Shown here one piece after another: positions 16,512-24,869 of a DNA stretch of 64,000 nt. Numbering within the stretch: the first letter of the stretch is position 1; each line of letters begins with the position of its first letter. Below the pieces are notes generated by a model, which was not told the origin of the DNA, searched no databases, and worked only from the letters and a program-made list of their open reading frames with translations. The stretch comes from Pseudomonas petrae. GTDB taxonomy: Bacteria; Pseudomonadota; Gammaproteobacteria; Pseudomonadales; Pseudomonadaceae. The stretch lies in assembly GCF_021728295.1 (NCBI RefSeq), contig NZ_JAKJXE010000008.1:248001-312000 (forward strand), read 5' to 3'. The position numbers were made by a program, and so were the translations under genes.

Positions 16512-17174
16512 GGTTGTTACCCCTTTTTGACCACTGGTTAATCTATCGAGTGAGTTCAAACGCAATGGCGAATCGTCCGTCGATTCGCAGTCCTTCCATA
16601 CGCTGACAAGCAGGGTCCGTCGGTACACAGAGCCGGTGCCGGGCCACAAGTGTGTGGGTACTGATGAGAGCAGAGGAGGAAGGTCGGACCTGGGAGAGAA
16701 ACGGCGGACGCCTTGGGGACACGGGCGACTGGGTGGTCGACCACAAGTGTCATGAGGACGTGTCGCCAGCGCTCGGCCTGTGGGTCGATCTTGCCGGTTC
16801 GGCTTCATCAATCTGCCTTGTGGGCAGCACACATCCAGAGGTGGTTCGACGGCTGTGTCGAACGGGCCCGGAATACTTTTGCCAGCTCTCCCGATCGGGG
16901 AGACGCCTGCACTATGCAGTCGGCAACAGGCCTCGTCAACGGTTTTGTAGTGATTTTTTTGGAGCACTACATGATTTGTAGTTTCAGAACACGAAGGTCG
17001 ATTCGTGACTACAAAGTCAATGAAACTGGGGGGAGCAGCGCAGGCACAGGCCGCAGACAGGAAAACGGAGCGAGTAAAACGACGCTTGCCCGCGACCGAA
17101 TCAGTCAGCCGTTGTTTCTGGCTGACCGACCCTGTCGCGGGCAAGCGTGTCGCTGTGAATCCAGACGCGAATAC
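16512..17174. other. Gene-free gap with paired TGTAGT/ACTACA motifs
   Basis: About 660 bp without a credible gene. The notable part is an AT-richer patch at 16944-17016 with four copies of one hexamer in alternating orientation: TGTAGT, ACTACA, TGTAGT, ACTACA. The outer two pairs form hairpins (16946-16971, loop with a T-run; 16975-17015, with inner CACGAA/TTCGTG). This could be an operator cluster or a small structured transcript; no adjacent promoter is clear. Confidence 0.5.
17081..17152. repeat. REP-like hairpin downstream of glgX
   Basis: GACGCTTGCCCGCGAC at 17081-17096 pairs with GTCGCGGGCAAGCGTG at 17134-17149, with an inner GTCAGCC/GGCTGAC pair. It lies 23 bp after the glgX stop and may stop or protect the 3' end of the glycogen/trehalose mRNA. 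Confidence 0.65.
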
Positions 17175-19361
17175 TTACGCCTGTGGAGCCTTCTGCAGCT
17201 CGAACAGCAACAGCGAACGCGGCGTGACCGTGTACTCAGTGTTGAACTCGAACTGATCCTTGCCATCGATCTCCGGCTGGTTGGTGTCGATCAGGCTGGT
17301 CCAGTTGAGGCCTTCCGGCACCTCCGGCAGCATGAAGTTGACGCCGTCATGGTGGGAGTTGACCACCAGCAGCAGCGTCGCTTCAGAGCCGCGACGACGG
17401 ATACCGGTTTCTTGCGCGCGGCCATCCATCAGCATGCCCAGGCAGCGGCCGTTCGGGTCTTCCCACTGCTCGATGCTCATCTCTTCGCCGCTTGGCGACA
17501 GCCAGGTCACGTCCTTGACGCCCAGCGCCTCGTTGTAATCGCCTACCAGGAAGCGGCTACGACGCAGGATCGGATAGGACTGACGCAGCTTGATCAGACG
17601 CTTGACGAACGCCAGCAAGGCCTTGCCGTCTTCGTCCAGATCCCAGTTGACCCAGCCGATCTCGCTGTCCTGGCAATAGGCGTTGTTGTTGCCGTGCTGG
17701 GTGCGGGCGAATTCGTCACCGGCGACCACCATCGGCGTGCCTTGGGCCAGCAGCAGCGTCGAGAAGAAGTTGCGCATCTGACGCAGACGCAGCGCATTGA
17801 TTTCCGGATCGTCCGTCGGGCCTTCGACGCCGCAGTTCCATGAACGGTTGTCGTTGCTGCCGTCCTGGTTGTTCTCGTCGTTGTCCTCGTTGTGCTTGTC
17901 GTTGTACGACACCAGATCGTGCAGCGTGAAACCGTCGTGGGCGGTGATGAAGTTCACCGAAGCGTACGGCCGGCGGCCACGCTGGTTGAACAGGTTGCCC
18001 GACGCCGTCATGCGGTTGGCGAAGTCCGCCAGCTGGCCTTCGTCGCCTTTCCAGAACGCACGGATGTTGTCGCGGAACTTGTCGTTCCACTCCGCCCAGC
18101 CCGGCGCGAAGTTGCCGACCTGGTAACCGCCTGGACCGCAGTCCCATGGCTCGGCGATCAGTTTCACCGAACGCAGCACCGGGTCCTGGCGGCAGGCCAC
18201 AAGGAAGCTGTGGCGTTCGCTGAAACCATCGTGGTAACGGCCGAGGATGGTGGCCAGGTCGAAGCGGAAACCGTCGACGTGCATTTCGGTCGCCCAGTAA
18301 CGCAGCGAGTCAGTGACCATCTGCAGCACGCACGGGTGGCTCAGGTCGAGGGTGTTCCCGGTGCCGGAATCGTTGATGTAATAACGCTTGTCATCCGGCA
18401 TCAGGCGGTAGTAGGAGGCGTTGTCGATACCGCGCATAGACAAGGTCGGGCCGCGCTCGTTGCCTTCGGCGGTGTGGTTGTAGACCACGTCTAGGATCAC
18501 TTCCAGGTTGGCATGGTGCATGTGCGCAACCATTTCCTTGAACTCGGAAATCTTGCCGTGGGCCAGGTAGCGCGGATCCGGCGCGAAGAACGCCAGGGTG
18601 TTGTAACCCCAGTAGTTGGTCATGCCTTTTTCCAGCAGGTGCTGGTCGTTGACGAAGGCGTGGATCGGCAGCAATTCGATCGAAGTGACGCCCAGACCTT
18701 TGATGTGCTTGATCACGTCGTCGACCATCAGGCCGGCGAACGTGCCTTTGACTTCATCAGGCACTGAAGGGTGACGCATGGTGAAACCGCGAGTGTGGGT
18801 CTCGTAGAAAATCGTCTTGTCCCACGGCACGTCGACGCGCTGTTCGCGGCCCCAGGTGTAGGCAGGGTCGATGACTTTGCACTTGGGCACAAACGGCGCG
18901 CTGTCACGCTCGTCGAAGCTCAGGTCGTCGTCCGGGTGACCGATGGTGTAACCGAACAGCGCTTCGGACCATTTTAGTTCGCCGACCAGTTGCTTGGCGT
19001 ACGGGTCGATCAGCAGTTTGTTGTGGTTAAAACGATGGCCGTTCTTCGGATCGTACGGACCGTAGACGCGGTAGCCATACACCTGACCCGGGTGGGCGTC
19101 CGGCAGATAACCGTGGAAGATTTCGTCGGTGTATTCCGGGAGCTCGATACGCTCAAGCTCCACTTCGCCAGCGGAGTCGAACAGGCACAGCTCGACCTTG
19201 GTGGCGTTGGCGGAAAAGATGGCAAAGTTGACGCCGAGGCCGTCCCAGCTGGCGCCCAGCGGGAAGGGCAGGCCTTCACGAATCCGCGAGGCCGTGACTT
19301 CGGGGCTGCCAGCGTTGCCGGATTCATTCTGTGTAGCGGCTTTCTTATCTTGCGTGCTCAT
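17175..19361 (-). CDS. glgX: Glycogen debranching enzyme GlgX
   Basis: Hydrolyses alpha-1,6 branches of limit dextrins from glycogen; cytoplasmic. 728 residues: an N-terminal CBM48 domain (about 25-130) and a GH13 barrel. Catalytic positions fit the family: DVVYNH (region I), GFRFDLA (nucleophile Asp368), AEPWD (acid/base Glu404) and TAHDG (Asp476). The ribosome site AGGAA precedes the ATG. It is the last gene of the leftward glycogen/trehalose unit, after the DUF2934 gene with a 174 bp gap; it supplies linear maltodextrins that TreY converts. Confidence 0.95.
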   Translation of the reverse strand: MSTQDKKAATQNESGNAGSPEVTASRIREGLPFPLGASWDGLGVNFAIFSANATKVELCLFDSAGEVELERIELPEYTDEIFHGYLPDAHPGQVYGYRVYGPYDPKNGHRFNHNKLLIDPYAKQLVGELKWSEALFGYTIGHPDDDLSFDERDSAPFVPKCKVIDPAYTWGREQRVDVPWDKTIFYETHTRGFTMRHPSVPDEVKGTFAGLMVDDVIKHIKGLGVTSIELLPIHAFVNDQHLLEKGMTNYWGYNTLAFFAPDPRYLAHGKISEFKEMVAHMHHANLEVILDVVYNHTAEGNERGPTLSMRGIDNASYYRLMPDDKRYYINDSGTGNTLDLSHPCVLQMVTDSLRYWATEMHVDGFRFDLATILGRYHDGFSERHSFLVACRQDPVLRSVKLIAEPWDCGPGGYQVGNFAPGWAEWNDKFRDNIRAFWKGDEGQLADFANRMTASGNLFNQRGRRPYASVNFITAHDGFTLHDLVSYNDKHNEDNDENNQDGSNDNRSWNCGVEGPTDDPEINALRLRQMRNFFSTLLLAQGTPMVVAGDEFARTQHGNNNAYCQDSEIGWVNWDLDEDGKALLAFVKRLIKLRQSYPILRRSRFLVGDYNEALGVKDVTWLSPSGEEMSIEQWEDPNGRCLGMLMDGRAQETGIRRRGSEATLLLVVNSHHDGVNFMLPEVPEGLNWTSLIDTNQPEIDGKDQFEFNTEYTVTPRSLLLFELQKAPQA

Positions 19362-19535
19362 GTGTATTCCTGACGTTCGAATGAGTTCCTGAAGGCGAAC
19401 AAAGCCGTGGCCTCAGTGCAGGACTGCGCCATCGATGCAACAGGTTTGAAAGTTACCGCAGGGTGACGATCGTTTTCAGGCGATCCCTGCGGTAGGGGTG
19501 TTAGCTGCGCAGCAGTGACGCGTTAAGACATGCGA

Positions 19536-19988
19536 TCAAGGCGCAGGCTTGGCAGCAGCAGGCTTCTTGGCAGAAGACTTGGCGGCCGGCTTGGCCGGTT
19601 TGGCGGCAGCATCAGCACCGCTTGCAGCGGCTTTTGGCTTCGCAGGCGCTTTGGCTGCCGGTTTAGCGGCTGGCTTGGCGTCAGCTTTCGCCTCAGGTTT
19701 GCTTGCAGCCTGGTCAGCGGAGCTCTCTGCAGATTTAGCCGCAGGCTTGGCAGCAGACTTCGCAGCAGCCTTAGGCGCAGGTTTGGCGGCGGCAGCCTTG
19801 GGCTCCGCTTTGCCGTCAAGCTTGGACTTCGCCGTCTTCGCAGCAGCCGGTTTTTTAGGCGACTTCGCCTCGGCGGCGGCCAGCTTGCGAGCCATTTCCC
19901 AGTGGCGGGCGTCTTGCCCATGTGGCTTGCCTTCCGTTTCCCAGATCTGGTGGGCAAGTTCGCTGATTCTTTTATCGTCGGCACTCAT
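19536..19988 (-). CDS. DUF2934 protein with Lys-Ala-Pro-rich tail
   Basis: 150 residues in two parts. Residues 1-38 (RISELAHQIWETEGKPHGQDARHW... region) are the DUF2934 helix-turn motif with a conserved WE/W pattern. Residues 40-150 are a low-complexity tail of KPAAK-like repeats, rich in Lys, Ala and Pro and lacking aromatic residues, resembling histone H1-like tails. It sits in the trehalose operon, 16 bp after treY, with a GGGAG ribosome site. Genes with DUF2934 are common in this position in Pseudomonas, but the role is unknown. The tail might bind DNA or another polyanion. Confidence 0.85.
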   Translation of the reverse strand: MSADDKRISELAHQIWETEGKPHGQDARHWEMARKLAAAEAKSPKKPAAAKTAKSKLDGKAEPKAAAAKPAPKAAAKSAAKPAAKSAESSADQAASKPEAKADAKPAAKPAAKAPAKPKAAASGADAAAKPAKPAAKSSAKKPAAAKPAP

Positions 19989-20004
19989 CTCGACACTCCC
20001 GGTT

Positions 20005-22791
20005 TCACAAGGTTTGTATAAGCAGGTTTACAGAAATTTCCTTGAGCGCTGCGCTGAGCGACATTTCCTTGCTGGATGTGACTGTAGCCTGTGAAAAAAG
20101 TCCCTTCCAATTTGGATGTGAATCAGCGAACGGCAGGTTAATTCGTGTATCGCCCCAATTTGCTGCATTGATGAATGGAGTTTGCGCAGTGCCCAATAGT
20201 TCAGCCGGCAAGCGCGGAACCACAACAATAGCCCGCATCTCCTTCGTTACCCGGGCAAAAGCGATGACGTGATCCGCTTTTTCCCCGACCACCTCAAGCG
20301 GTTGATACTCGCCTTCACCGAACAGAGCGGGGTACTCATTGCGCAGATTGAGCACCTGGGCAATCACCGCCTGCTTGATCCGGCCGTCGTGCCAGTGGTT
20401 CAACAGCTCGGTGACCGGTGCGGACGTGTGTAACGCACGTTCGCGAGCGGGGTAATCCACCGGACGACGGTTGTCCGGATCCACCAGGCTGAAGTCCCAG
20501 AACTCGGTGCCCTGATACAGATCAGGCACACCGGGCGCCGTCATTCGCAGCAAAGTTTGCGCCAGACTGTTGAGCGCCCCGGCCGTCGCGATGCGATTGG
20601 CCGTGGCACCGATGGATTGGCGCAGTGCCAGGCCGTCAGCGTTGAGCAGCAAGTGCGCCAGGAACTCGCGGCAAGCGGTCTCGTAGGCTTCATTGGGCGC
20701 GCTCCAGCTGCTGTGCAGTTTGGCTTCGCGCAGGGCTTTTTCCTGCCACTGAGTCAGGCGTTTTGCATAGGCTTCAAAGGCCGGTTCGCCTTCGAGATCC
20801 AGCGGCCAGCTGCCGATGATCGCTTGATACAGCATCAGTTCGTCACCCGGGCTGATGTGGGTTTCGCCAGCCTTGAGCGGTGCCGACAGCTGCTGCCACC
20901 GCTCGACCTGCTCGGCGTACCAGGGCGCCAGTTCGCTGAGCACGGCCAGACGGGTACGCGTGTCTTCGCCGCGCTTGTGGTCGTGGGTGGCAGTGGTCAG
21001 CAAGTTGTTCGGAAAAGTCTTGTGACGCTCGATGCAGACCTGATGAAACGCCTCCACCGGCGCACTGAAATGTTGCGGGTGGAAGCCGACATCGTTGCGC
21101 GACAGCAGCAGGGCGGAGCGATAGAACGAGGTGTCTTCCACCGACTTGGCCGCCACCGGCGAGGTCAGTTGCTGGAAGCGATTGCCGGCCTTGCGGCGCA
21201 TTTCGCGCAACGGGCCCGTCGGGTAGTCACGCAACTTCTCGCCGCCCAGCCACAGTTTGAGCGAATCCAATACCGGCCAGTCGCCTTCGCCGAGCATGTC
21301 GCGCGCGCCGTCCATGGCCTGCTGGAAGAAGCGCTCGTCTTCGGCAGAGCGGCCGCAGGCGGTGAGGTAGGTGCGATAGACCGGGAAGTTGCTGACCAGC
21401 GCCAGCAGCGCCCGGCGGATGGCGCCAAGGGTCATGTCACGCGTCATCACGTCACTGCGCGAGACTTGCAGGAGTGCCTGGGCAAGGTTCTCGAAATCAC
21501 CCGCCAGTGTGCCGTGGAGGACCAGGTCGCGGGCTTCCAGCACTTCCTTGTTGAAGTCGGCCGTGCGTTCGCTGATGCGGCTCCACAGCTCGCCAAGCAC
21601 GGCTTCACCTTTCGGATCGTGCTGCAGCAGCGACACTTGGTTCATGAATTCATAACCGGTGGTGCCGTCGACGTTCCAGTCAGTGCGCAGCTGCTCGTCA
21701 GGACCGAGGATCTTCTCGACGAAGATTGGCAGGCGCTCAAGCTCGGTGCCCGCCGGGCGCAGTTTCATCAGGCTGTCGACGCGACGGCGCAGCTTGCGGC
21801 AATAACCGCGCGGGTCGGCCAGGCCATCGATGTGGTCGATGCGCAGACCGTCCACCAGGCCTTCGGCGATGAGTTCGAAAATCTTCCCGTGGGTCGCCTC
21901 GAACACCTGCGAGCGCTCGACCTTCAGGCCGCCCAGCTCATTGATGTCGAAGAACCGACGCCAGTTGATGTCGTCACCCGCCGTGCGCCAGCTCGCCAGA
22001 CGATAGTCCTGCTGCTCCAGCAAGCGGTGCAGGCGATCAAAGCCTTCCGGGGTGCTGGAGTCGAAGTGCGTCAGGCCCTCTTCGATGGCCTTTGCCAGCT
22101 CCGGCTTGGCCTTGACCAGTTCCGCCAGTTCAGCCTTGGCCTGACGGGCACGCTCGTAGGCCTGAGGGAAGTCGTCGAGCTTGGCAAAGCGCTGGGTCAC
22201 GTCGTCCAGTTCCGGACGCTTCGCCGCGCTCAGCAACGGCGCATAGGTGGCCGGGTTGATCGGGAAGTGGTGCTGGTAGTGCTCGGCGTGGAAGCTGCCG
22301 TTTTCTGCATCGAAACGCAGCGGCACTTCGCCGTTCTGCAGCACGGTGCCGTAGTCAGTGCTCAGGAAGGGCAGCAACAGTTGGCCCTTGAGCAGCGGGT
22401 CCGGGGAATTCCACTGGATGTCGAAGAACTTCGCGTATGGACTGCGTTGGCCCCATTCGAGCAGGTCCAGCCACCACGGATTGTCATTGCCGCCGACTGC
22501 CATGTGGTTGGAGACGATGTCGAGAATCAGGCCCATGCCGTTCTCACGCAGCGCCGCGATCAGACGGCGCAAGGCCGGCTCACCGCCCAGTTCGGGGTTG
22601 ATCACCCGTGGGTCGACCACATCATAGCCGTGCATGGAACCGGCGCGGGCTTTCAGCAGCGGCGAGGCATAGATGTGGCTGATGCCCAGGCTGGCGAAGT
22701 ACGGCACCAGCCTGGTTGCGTCGTCGAGGGTGAAGTCTTTGTGGAACTGCAATCGCTGGGTAGCGCGCAGGGATTTAAGCGGGGTTGTCAT
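20005..22791 (-). CDS. treY: Malto-oligosyltrehalose synthase
   Basis: Turns the reducing end of a maltodextrin into a terminal trehalosyl unit by intramolecular transglucosylation; cytoplasmic, GH13. 928 residues, full length. Visible: FASLGISHIYASPLLKAR, HGYDVVD, DIVSNHM (region I), the DGLRIDHIDGLADP nucleophile region, FVEKILGPDE (acid/base region) and a late TATHDHKRGEDTR (region IV). Its ATG overlaps the malQ stop by 4 nt (ATGA), so the two are translationally coupled. The C-terminal 50 codons are somewhat AT-richer than the rest. Works with TreZ to release trehalose. Confidence 0.95.
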   Translation of the reverse strand: MTTPLKSLRATQRLQFHKDFTLDDATRLVPYFASLGISHIYASPLLKARAGSMHGYDVVDPRVINPELGGEPALRRLIAALRENGMGLILDIVSNHMAVGGNDNPWWLDLLEWGQRSPYAKFFDIQWNSPDPLLKGQLLLPFLSTDYGTVLQNGEVPLRFDAENGSFHAEHYQHHFPINPATYAPLLSAAKRPELDDVTQRFAKLDDFPQAYERARQAKAELAELVKAKPELAKAIEEGLTHFDSSTPEGFDRLHRLLEQQDYRLASWRTAGDDINWRRFFDINELGGLKVERSQVFEATHGKIFELIAEGLVDGLRIDHIDGLADPRGYCRKLRRRVDSLMKLRPAGTELERLPIFVEKILGPDEQLRTDWNVDGTTGYEFMNQVSLLQHDPKGEAVLGELWSRISERTADFNKEVLEARDLVLHGTLAGDFENLAQALLQVSRSDVMTRDMTLGAIRRALLALVSNFPVYRTYLTACGRSAEDERFFQQAMDGARDMLGEGDWPVLDSLKLWLGGEKLRDYPTGPLREMRRKAGNRFQQLTSPVAAKSVEDTSFYRSALLLSRNDVGFHPQHFSAPVEAFHQVCIERHKTFPNNLLTTATHDHKRGEDTRTRLAVLSELAPWYAEQVERWQQLSAPLKAGETHISPGDELMLYQAIIGSWPLDLEGEPAFEAYAKRLTQWQEKALREAKLHSSWSAPNEAYETACREFLAHLLLNADGLALRQSIGATANRIATAGALNSLAQTLLRMTAPGVPDLYQGTEFWDFSLVDPDNRRPVDYPARERALHTSAPVTELLNHWHDGRIKQAVIAQVLNLRNEYPALFGEGEYQPLEVVGEKADHVIAFARVTKEMRAIVVVPRLPAELLGTAQTPFINAANWGDTRINLPFADSHPNWKGLFSQATVTSSKEMSLSAALKEISVNLLIQTL

Positions 22792-24869
22792 TGATCACGC
22801 TCCGCGGCTTGTTGCCGTGCCGCTGCCAGAATTTCAAGGCGTCGCGCTGCATCGGCGTTGTCCAGCAGTGAACCGCTGTCGCCGTTGAGCCGACGTCGCC
22901 AATTGGGATGACTGTCGATGGTGCCGGGGAAGTTCGCCTGCTCTTCGATACCCAGGGCGTCCTCGATCGGGAGCAGCACCAGCGGTGCCGGGGTGTGGCC
23001 GAGGTACGCGATGCTGTAGTCGATGATGTCGCTCGCGCTGATGTTTTCACCGCTGCTCGGCAGTTTGTAGTTCTGCTTGAGTGCCGTAATCAGCCCTTGG
23101 CGCTCACGCTCGCGGCCGTCACGCATCTTCTGCTCGGCTTCGTCATCGACAAACCCGAGAATCTTGTTCCACTGGATGTCCAGCTCGCTCAGCCAGCCGG
23201 TGAGGGTGGGCAGGTCGTGGGTGCTGGTGGTCGCCAGTGCATCTTTGGACCACTTCATGATCGGCTTGAACGTTGCGTCGTCCTGCTCGAACAACAGCAC
23301 GCGCATGCCGAGAATTTCGCGCTCGGACAGTTTCTCGTGGAGGCCTTCAGGCACCGTGCCGAGGTCTTCGCCCAAAACGATCGCTTCGTGACGCCAGGAT
23401 TCCAGGCTCAACAAACGCAGCATGTCGTCCAGCGGGTAATTCAGGTAAGCCCCTTCACTCGCGGGCGATCCCAGCGGGACCACCCACAAGCGCTGCAGCC
23501 CCATCACGTGGTCGATGCGCAGGCCACCGGCGTGGGCGAAGTCGGCCCGAAGCATTTCAATGAACGCCTGAAAGCCGTTGCGCTTGAGTCCCGTCGGCGA
23601 GAATGCCGAGATGCCCCAGCTCTGGCCCGAGCGGTTGAGGATGTCCGGCGGCGCACCGACGGTCAGCGCGGAAAGCAGTTCGTCCTGACGGCTCCAGGCC
23701 TGACTGCCGGCACCGTCGGCACCCACGGCCAGATCGCCGATCAGGCCGACGCTCATGCCGCTCGACCGGGCAGCGGTCTGCGCGCGTTCCAGGCCGCGCG
23801 CGATCAGCCACTGCGCGAAGGCGTGAAAGCCGATCTCTATCTCATGCGTTGCGGCAAAGGCGTCGAGGGCAGGGTCTCGCGGATTCTTGTACTGCTCCGG
23901 CCATTCATGCCAGTTGCCGCCAATGCCCAGTTCATTGCCGGCATCACGCAACGCTTCGAAACGGCAGTGGTTTTCCAGCGCTTCGCCGCCTGCGCGACGG
24001 AAGCTCTTGAAGTCCTCGTGGAAGGGGTGATCGCTGCCGATGAAGCCGGCATACAGTTCGCGAAGCAGTTTCCATTTGGCCGTTGCGGCGGCCGGCCAGT
24101 CGATCAGCGGCAACGCTTCCAGACGCTTGAATTCTTCAGCCAGGCCGGTTTTCTCGATCGCCACTTCAACCGCGCGGTCACCCAGAATGGTCCCGGGCGC
24201 TGCGTACAGCGCGTTGAGGAACAGACGGCTGGACGGCGAGTAGGGGCTATAGCGCTCGCTGTCGTTGGAAAACATCGCGTGAACCGGACTGATTGCCACG
24301 GCCGAGGCGCCACGTGTGCCGGCGGCGCGAACGAAGGCTTCCAGTCCCTGGGTGTCGCCGATACCGCCATCGCCCTGGCGACGCAGGTAGTACAGCTGAG
24401 TGGTCAGGCCCCAGTCGCGGGCGATGGGCTTCTTGCTGGCCATGGTCAGGCTGAAGCAGGTCTTCGGCGCAACGGCGATGGTCAACTGTTGGCCGTCCAC
24501 TTCCAGCTGGTGATAGCCCACTGTCGCTAACCCTGGCAGGGCTCCCTTGTCGGTCAGTTTCGCTTCGAGCAGCGAGCCGTCTTCCAGCGTTAACGTGAAC
24601 GCGGTGGCTGGTGCGAACCAGCTCGACAGGTCGAGATCCTTGCCATGGTCGACGGTCATCAACGGCGGCGGGGTAGCCGGCTGGCTTTCTTCGTTCAGGC
24701 GTTTGAGGCTGGCGTCGACGTCTTCATCTGTCTCGGCGGGGTAACCCAGACCGCCGAGGACCTTGCGCAGGACCTCGGGGCTTACGTGTTGCGGCTTGGC
24801 GTTGGCGTCCTTCCAGTCAACCGACAGGCCCGCCTGGGCCGCCAGCGTTTCCAGTTGCTCATTGCTCAT
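22788..24869 (-). CDS. malQ: 4-alpha-glucanotransferase (amylomaltase)
   Basis: Disproportionates maltodextrins by moving alpha-1,4-glucan chains; cytoplasmic, GH77. 693 residues, with an N-terminal extra domain as in enterobacterial MalQ. Motifs: GLRIDHVMGLQRLWVVP (nucleophile Asp), EDLGTVPEGL (acid/base Glu) and STHDLPTLTGW (third Asp). The ATG with GGAGG 8 nt upstream is chosen over one seven codons earlier. It overlaps the end of treZ by 11 nt and treY by 4 nt. In this operon it would rebuild chains long enough for TreY from short dextrins. Confidence 0.94.
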   Translation of the reverse strand: MSNEQLETLAAQAGLSVDWKDANAKPQHVSPEVLRKVLGGLGYPAETDEDVDASLKRLNEESQPATPPPLMTVDHGKDLDLSSWFAPATAFTLTLEDGSLLEAKLTDKGALPGLATVGYHQLEVDGQQLTIAVAPKTCFSLTMASKKPIARDWGLTTQLYYLRRQGDGGIGDTQGLEAFVRAAGTRGASAVAISPVHAMFSNDSERYSPYSPSSRLFLNALYAAPGTILGDRAVEVAIEKTGLAEEFKRLEALPLIDWPAAATAKWKLLRELYAGFIGSDHPFHEDFKSFRRAGGEALENHCRFEALRDAGNELGIGGNWHEWPEQYKNPRDPALDAFAATHEIEIGFHAFAQWLIARGLERAQTAARSSGMSVGLIGDLAVGADGAGSQAWSRQDELLSALTVGAPPDILNRSGQSWGISAFSPTGLKRNGFQAFIEMLRADFAHAGGLRIDHVMGLQRLWVVPLGSPASEGAYLNYPLDDMLRLLSLESWRHEAIVLGEDLGTVPEGLHEKLSEREILGMRVLLFEQDDATFKPIMKWSKDALATTSTHDLPTLTGWLSELDIQWNKILGFVDDEAEQKMRDGRERERQGLITALKQNYKLPSSGENISASDIIDYSIAYLGHTPAPLVLLPIEDALGIEEQANFPGTIDSHPNWRRRLNGDSGSLLDNADAARRLEILAAARQQAAERDQ

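Noticed and set aside
16713..17843. 376-codon rightward frame across the gap and the glgX 3' end
   Set aside because: It crosses a REP hairpin and is antisense to the conserved end of glgX; no domain or start signal.
20557..22794. 745-codon frame antisense to treY, and similar long frames antisense to malQ, treZ, glgA and terC
   Set aside because: They mirror real genes with strong family motifs on the other strand; GC-rich codon use opens such frames by chance, and no ribosome sites or domains are seen.
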